From JANXMY01 sp965246745 (lineage in GTDB: Bacteria > Armatimonadota > Armatimonadia > Armatimonadales > Capsulimonadaceae): 64,000 bases of DNA. The stretch's first letter is position 1, and every line of letters starts with the position of its first letter. Made by a program: the position numbers and the translations under genes. Positions 60,051-64,000 of this stretch are shown in pieces. The stretch spans positions 744,001-808,000 of the forward strand of contig OZ251980.1 in the NCBI GenBank assembly GCA_965246745.1. The letters are read 5' to 3'. The notes under the pieces were generated by a model. The model worked only from the letters and a program-made list of their open reading frames with translations, searched no databases and was not told the DNA's origin.

Positions 60051-60713
60051 GTGCCTGACACCTCCCCCGATTACGGCATTGATGCGCCGGAAGTTATTCG
60101 CGGCTTTTTCATCGCCGGCGGCCTCGCTTCCGTCGTCAGCCTGGTTTGCTTCGGCTTCGGCAGTGCAATGCTTGCCTACGGGCGGCGCGGCAAATACAAC
60201 GTCCGGGACAAAATGCTTTCTCAAATTCAGTGGCAGGGCGGCGAAGCCGTGCTGGATGTCGGAACCGGACGAGGGCTGCTCGCTGCCGGCGCGGCCAAGC
60301 GGCTGAACACCGGCAGGGTCGTCGGGATCGACATCTGGCGGGCAGAAGACTTGTCGGGCAACTCCTTGGAAAGCACGCTTGCCTGTCTGCGCTTGGAAGG
60401 CGTCGAAAACAAAGTCGAGCTGAAAGACGAGGACGCCCGCCGCCTCAGCTTTGAGGACAGCGTTTTTGATGTCGTACTCTCGCTGTTGTGCCTCCACAAC
60501 ATCGAGCACAAAGCAGAGCAGGAAGCCGCCTGCCGCGAGATCGCCCGCGTCCTTAAACCGGGCGGCACCGTTTTGGTAGGGGACTATGTCGGCACGGCAA
60601 GCTACGCCAAATACTTCGCGGGGGCGGGGCTGACCGTCAAGCGCCGAAGCTCTTATGTCCGCGACGCCTATGCTCTGATGTGGGTCTTGGAAGCGACGAA
60701 GCCCGCCGCCTAG
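60051..60713 (+). CDS. Class I SAM-dependent methyltransferase with N-terminal membrane helix
   Basis: 220 residues from GTG at 60051, preceded by AGAGGA (60037-60042). One N-terminal hydrophobic helix (GFFIAGGLASVVSLVCFGFG), then SAM motif I AVLDVGTGRGLLAAGAAKRL, acidic motif II VVGIDIW, and motif IV region FDVVLSLLCLHNIEHKAEQE, PGGTVLVGDYVG. It resembles membrane-associated UbiE-like methyltransferases; substrate unknown. Its TAG stop overlaps the TAG of the convergent GT9 gene in a CTAG palindrome. Confidence 0.88.
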   Translation: MPDTSPDYGIDAPEVIRGFFIAGGLASVVSLVCFGFGSAMLAYGRRGKYNVRDKMLSQIQWQGGEAVLDVGTGRGLLAAGAAKRLNTGRVVGIDIWRAEDLSGNSLESTLACLRLEGVENKVELKDEDARRLSFEDSVFDVVLSLLCLHNIEHKAEQEAACREIARVLKPGGTVLVGDYVGTASYAKYFAGAGLTVKRRSSYVRDAYALMWVLEATKPAA

Positions 60714-61747
60714 ACGGAAAAAACCGCCGCGACCGCCTCCACCACCCGCTCCGGCGTCACACGCGCCATGCAGGCGGCGCCTTCGGCCTCGGTCGGACGC
60801 CTGCCGGGGACAAGGAGGCCCGGCACAGGGTTGTGCAGAATGGTATTGCGCGAACCGTAAGGCCCGTGCCGGGCGGGGTGCGTCGCGCCGAAAATGGCGA
60901 CGGTCGGGGTGCCGACGGCGACGGCGAGGTGCATGGGGCCGCTGTCGCCGCTGATCAGCCCGTCACACGCGGCCAGCACCGACGCCAGCTCGCGCAGGCT
61001 CGTTTTGCCGGCAAGATCAACAAAGTTTGCGCGGAGATGCGGCGTGATTTGGGCGACCGTCTCGGCATCGGTCTTGTCGCCGACGAAGACGACCGGGCGG
61101 CCCGACTGCGTGAGCGCCGTGGCGACGGCGATCCAGTTTTCCAGGGGCCAGCGCTTGTAGGCCCGCGACGCGCCTACATTGAGCGCAATGCGCGGGCGCG
61201 GCAGGCCCGATAGCCAGCTTTCGGCCTGCGCGGCATTCTCGGCGGCCAGGTACGGCTGCGGCGTAAACTCCGAGTGGGGTACGCTGACGCCAAGCGCGTC
61301 TGCGAAGCCGTACAGCAAGTCTACTTCGTGCTTGTCTTTTGCTTTGCCGGGCACAATCGCGTGCGTCAGAAACAGCGTATTGCCTTCCCGGTTCCGGTCC
61401 CAGCCGAGCCGCACCGGTGCGCCCGACAGGCGGGTGATCAGGCCGCTGAGCGCCAGGCCCTGCATGTCCAGCGCGAGTTCGTACCGGGACGCGCGTAATT
61501 CGCCGCGCAGGCGCAGCAGTTCCGGCAGCGAGGGCGTGTCGGGCAGAACTAACAGCGTGTCAATCGCGGGATTGCCGCGCAGAATGTCCGCGCAGCGGTG
61601 GCGGACGACCCAGCCCAGGGCAAGATGCGGCGCGGCCTCTTTGATGGCCTGCACGATGGGCAGCGCATGAATGACATCGCCCAGGGAGCTGGTTTTGACG
61701 ACAAGCAAGTGATGAATGTCAGCGAGCGGCGGCAAGGAGTTCGGCAT
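60710..61747 (-). CDS. waaC: GT9-family LPS heptosyltransferase (WaaC-like)
   Basis: 345 residues: HHLLVVKTSSLGDVIHALPI (the WaaC-type start), YELALDMQGLALSGLITRLS, PRIALNVGASRAYKRWPLEN, CDGLISGDSGPMHLAVAVGT, IFGATHPARHGPYGSRNTIL. WaaC adds the first heptose to Kdo. The start MPNSLPPLADIHHL at 61747 overlaps the end of the lpxL-like gene by 29 nt, showing tight coupling of lipid A acylation and core synthesis. Its 3' third has a near-identical copy at 58944-59197. The waaC label is likely but other GT9 roles are possible. Confidence 0.85.
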   Translation of the reverse strand: MPNSLPPLADIHHLLVVKTSSLGDVIHALPIVQAIKEAAPHLALGWVVRHRCADILRGNPAIDTLLVLPDTPSLPELLRLRGELRASRYELALDMQGLALSGLITRLSGAPVRLGWDRNREGNTLFLTHAIVPGKAKDKHEVDLLYGFADALGVSVPHSEFTPQPYLAAENAAQAESWLSGLPRPRIALNVGASRAYKRWPLENWIAVATALTQSGRPVVFVGDKTDAETVAQITPHLRANFVDLAGKTSLRELASVLAACDGLISGDSGPMHLAVAVGTPTVAIFGATHPARHGPYGSRNTILHNPVPGLLVPGRRPTEAEGAACMARVTPERVVEAVAAVFSV

Positions 61748-62690
61748 GCAGGCTTTCAGGAATGCGCTCCGGCGGCGGGACGCGCCAGCGGTCGTGGAGC
61801 CAGAGCCATTGGTCGGGGTATTTGCGGACGATGTCTTCAATATCGGCGGTAATCTCGGTCATGATGCGCTTCACATCGGCGTCGGTGTCGCCGGTCGGCG
61901 CGGGCAGGATCGCCGGGTAAAAAACCGTTTCATATGTGCCGTCGGGCCGGCGCGGACAGAACATCGGCAGGATCGCCGCGCCGGTCTTCAGCGCCAGCAC
62001 GGCGGGGCCGGCGACCGTGCCGGCCAAACGGCCGAAAAACGGCACAAACACATCTTCCGACTTCTGGTCGGGCACAATCGCGACAATTTTGTTGTCCCGA
62101 AGCTGCTTCAAGAGCGCACGCGGCGAGTCGCCGCGCGGGTGGACCGAATAGCCGTTGTCGCCGCGTATCCGGTCCGTCAGCGCGTTGAATTTTTCGTCCT
62201 CGCTTTGCCGCGCCACCACTTTGACCGAGAACCCTTCGGAGACTGCGCGTTTGGTCAGCCATTCCCAGTTGCCGAGATGCGCCGACACGACGATCACGCC
62301 TTTGCCCCGCGCGAGTAAGTCAGAGACCACTTGGTACGAGTCCACATGCACCCACCGCGCCGTGTCTTCTTGGGTGAAGTGTGCGCCTTTCAGAAACTCC
62401 ACCAGCGACGCCCGCGCAAACTGCTGAAAAACACGCTTAATCAATGCCTGCCGCTGATGTTCGGTCAGCGCGTCGCCGTAGGCAATTCTCAAATTCTTGT
62501 CGGCGACAGCGCGGAACCGGCCCGCGACATGGTATCCCAGCGTTCCCATCGCCGTGCCCCAGGCCAGCGCGGGCCGCCACGGCACATATTTGAGGGTCTT
62601 GAACGCCGCCCAGAACGCGCCGCGCACGACCGCCTGCCAGAACCGTTTGCTTTTTCGCACAGAAACAATTTTTCCCAAGTCAGCGGTCAA
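61719..62690 (-). CDS. lpxL: Lipid A biosynthesis acyltransferase (LpxL/HtrB family)
   Basis: 323 residues: catalytic HLGNWEW (H-x4-E type), KVVARQSEDEKFNALTDRIR, IVAIVPDQKSEDVFVPFFGR, YPDQWLWLHDRWR. These enzymes add secondary acyl chains to Kdo2-lipid A at the inner membrane. The N-terminus is basic with an amphipathic/hydrophobic helix. It overlaps the downstream heptosyltransferase gene. Acyl-chain length preference cannot be read. Confidence 0.92.
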   Translation of the reverse strand: MTADLGKIVSVRKSKRFWQAVVRGAFWAAFKTLKYVPWRPALAWGTAMGTLGYHVAGRFRAVADKNLRIAYGDALTEHQRQALIKRVFQQFARASLVEFLKGAHFTQEDTARWVHVDSYQVVSDLLARGKGVIVVSAHLGNWEWLTKRAVSEGFSVKVVARQSEDEKFNALTDRIRGDNGYSVHPRGDSPRALLKQLRDNKIVAIVPDQKSEDVFVPFFGRLAGTVAGPAVLALKTGAAILPMFCPRRPDGTYETVFYPAILPAPTGDTDADVKRIMTEITADIEDIVRKYPDQWLWLHDRWRVPPPERIPESLHAELLAAAR

Positions 62691-62696
62691 TCAAAA

Positions 62697-63671
62697 TCAG
62701 CGGTCAATCGTCGCCATGCTCAGGTAGCGGTCCCCGGCGGCGGCCTCTTTGGGGGCCAGCGCATCCAAACGCGCCAAATCTTCGGCAGACAGCGCAATCT
62801 CCGCAGCGGCAGCGTTTTCGCGCAGGTATTGGGGCCGCTTGGTGCCGGGGATCGGCACGAAATTCGGGTCCTGCACCAGCACCCAGGCCAGCGCAAGCTG
62901 ACCGGGCGTGACCGCTTTTTCAGCCGCCATCCGCTCGACAGCTTCAACCAGCTTCAAGTTCCGCGCAAAGTTTTCCCCTTGAAAGCGCGGCGAGCCGCGC
63001 CGGTAATCGCCGGCAGGGATGTCTTCAGGCGACTTAAACCGGCCGGTCAAAAAGCCCCGTCCGAGCGGGCTGTACGGCACAAAGCCGATGTTCAGCTCCC
63101 GCAGCGTTTCCAGCAGCTCGCCTTCCGGCTCGCGCGACCACAGCGAGTACTCGGTTTGCAGCGCAGAAATCGGATGCACCGCATGGGCGCGTCGGATGGT
63201 CGCCGGAGACGCTTCCGAGAGGCCCAGATGCCGGACTTTGCCGGCTTGGACCAACGCGGCCATTGCCCCGACAGTGTCTTCAATCGGGACGGTTTTGTCT
63301 ACCCGGTGCTGGTAAAACAAATCAATGGTGCCGATCCCAAGCCGGCCCAGGCTGGCATCGCACGATTTCCGCACATACTCGGGAGCGCCGCTGATGCCCA
63401 AAAACGCGCCGTCGGCCCCGCGCATGTTGCCGAACTTGGTGGCAACCACCACGCGGTCCCGCCGCCCGCGCAGCGCCCGCCCGACCAGCATTTCATTGGT
63501 AAACGGCCCGTACATGTCGGCGGTGTCCCAGAACGTCACCCCCAGATCAATCGCCAGCGACAGGGTTTCCAGCGACTCGGCTTCATCGGCAGCGCCGTAG
63601 AACTCGCTCATGCCCATGCACCCGAGGCCGATTTCGGAGACGGCTAGTTTTCCCAAGCGGCGTGTGTTCAT
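62697..63671 (-). CDS. Aldo/keto reductase
   Basis: 324 residues with the AKR barrel: start MNTRRLGKLAVSEIGLGCMG, catalytic Asp/Tyr in FWDTADMYG, Lys in VVVATKFG, His in LFYQHRVD, NADPH-binding FVPIPGTKRPQYLREN. It is close to the plant-auxin-induced/YajO-like group (PLGRGFLTG, QTEYSLWSREPE). The substrate is a carbonyl compound. TACAAT lies 7 nt before the ATG (63684-63679), a likely leaderless promoter. Confidence 0.92.
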   Translation of the reverse strand: MNTRRLGKLAVSEIGLGCMGMSEFYGAADEAESLETLSLAIDLGVTFWDTADMYGPFTNEMLVGRALRGRRDRVVVATKFGNMRGADGAFLGISGAPEYVRKSCDASLGRLGIGTIDLFYQHRVDKTVPIEDTVGAMAALVQAGKVRHLGLSEASPATIRRAHAVHPISALQTEYSLWSREPEGELLETLRELNIGFVPYSPLGRGFLTGRFKSPEDIPAGDYRRGSPRFQGENFARNLKLVEAVERMAAEKAVTPGQLALAWVLVQDPNFVPIPGTKRPQYLRENAAAAEIALSAEDLARLDALAPKEAAAGDRYLSMATIDR

Positions 63672-63716
63672 GGGCCTTATTGTACCTTCATCTGCGGAGA
63701 AATGGGGGAAACGCCG

Positions 63717-63742
63717 AAAAAGGGCAGGCGCACGGCCTGCCC
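63717..63742 (-). terminator. Intrinsic terminator of the SDR gene
   Basis: Stem GGGCAGGC / GCCTGCCC with a 5-nt loop, followed on the minus strand by TTTTT. Confidence 0.85.
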
Positions 63743-63783
63743 TTTCTGAAACCGCCCGCCCAAGCGGCTTTGCTCAAGCGGCT

Positions 63784-64000
63784 TTACGCAATCGGGTCGC
63801 CGCCGGTGATGCCGTAAATCATGCCGGTAATATACGACGCTTCCTGCGACGCGAGAAACGCATACAGCGGCGCAAGCTCGGCGGGCTGCGCGGGGCGCTT
63901 CAGGAGCGTCTGCTGGCCGAAGGTCTTCACCTGGTCGGGCGGCATGGTCGAGGGAATCAGCGGGGTCCAGACCGGGCCGGGCGCGACTGCATTGACCCGG
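63784..64000 (-). CDS. Short-chain dehydrogenase/reductase, C-terminal fragment (5' end outside window)
   Basis: The last 72 residues are visible: RVNAVAPGPVWTPLIPSTMP, DQVKTFGQQTLLKRPAQPAE, LAPLYAFLASQEASYITGMI, YGITGGDPIA. This is the conserved end of SDR oxidoreductases of the YhdF/YhxC (general stress protein 39) type, which usually have about 285 residues. The nucleotide-binding and catalytic parts lie beyond the right edge. Confidence 0.9.
   Translation of the reverse strand, partial: RVNAVAPGPVWTPLIPSTMPPDQVKTFGQQTLLKRPAQPAELAPLYAFLASQEASYITGMIYGITGGDPIA

Noticed and set aside
1..64000. tRNA or rRNA genes, insertion sequences with transposase, attachment sites
   Set aside because: Scanning both strands I found no T-loop GTTCRANNC with matching stems, no rRNA-like stretch and no transposase or integrase motifs.

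Overview
This is a high-GC (about 65% by eye), gene-dense bacterial chromosome window. Lipid A acylation (lpxL-like), Kdo synthesis (kdsA), several heptosyltransferases, ADP-heptose-type nucleotidyl transfer and lipoprotein acylation (lnt) together indicate a diderm with lipopolysaccharide. Promoters are sigma70-like (TTGACA / TATAAT), and many genes have a -10 box only 5-7 nt before the ATG, so leaderless transcription looks common. With many short palindromic repeats, a eukaryote-type HisA and a DUF5679 protein, I lean towards Armatimonadota or a related diderm lineage. That placement is inference with low confidence. I found no rRNA, tRNA, CRISPR array or transposase gene.

Layout. 1-8540 (minus): most of a giant hybrid NRPS-PKS (A-PCP-KS-AT-ACP-aminotransferase-C-PCP-TE), running off the left edge. 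8694-14025 (minus): a FetAB-like ABC transporter with a frameshifted permease, a small unknown protein, a rhomboid protease with TPR tail, a DUF1287 lipoprotein and lnt. 14084-14990: an orphan antitoxin-like ORF, a repeat and a decayed secreted-protein gene. 14996-21771: a cytochrome-c/jelly-roll protein, DUF5679, citrate synthase, an MntR-type regulator with a palindromic operator, an Nramp transporter, a glycine-zipper stress protein and a HAD phosphatase. 21905-26016: two GT2 glycosyltransferases and an O-antigen-ligase/TPR protein. 26062-30918: L25, a class V aminotransferase, a BON-like protein, RqcH/NFACT, a candidate rod-like structured RNA and an HNH nuclease. 31000-31850: an AT-rich island with a membrane-anchored gene broken at an A7 tract. 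32478-36500: cysteine desulfurase, HisA, P-II and AmtB. 36736-40046: YceI, azoreductase, luciferase-like oxidoreductase and DoxX, divergent from an HxlR regulator. 40007-47002: PBP4, HAD, Asp-box protein, inositol-monophosphatase-like protein, DUF1499, HEAT-repeat protein and PurN. 47026-62690: LPS-core genes (kdsA, three complete single-domain GT9 genes, one double-GT9 fusion, two GT4, hldE C-domain, lpxL) interrupted by a TetR/FAD-monooxygenase pair, a PadR/methyltransferase pair and a chimeric GT9 remnant. 62697-64000: an aldo/keto reductase and the end of an SDR.

The most unusual themes are (i) six families of 70-250 bp palindromic repeats that sit against or inside gene ends and in several cases supply the stop codon and C-terminal tail of housekeeping proteins; (ii) the NRPS-PKS with a C-PCP-TE end that has no adenylation domain; (iii) an unannotated, strongly promoted, highly base-paired RNA at 30117-30296; (iv) a mosaic heptosyltransferase gene with a 7-bp microhomology junction; and (v) the leaderless promoter class, including a near-symmetric -10 serving two divergent genes.
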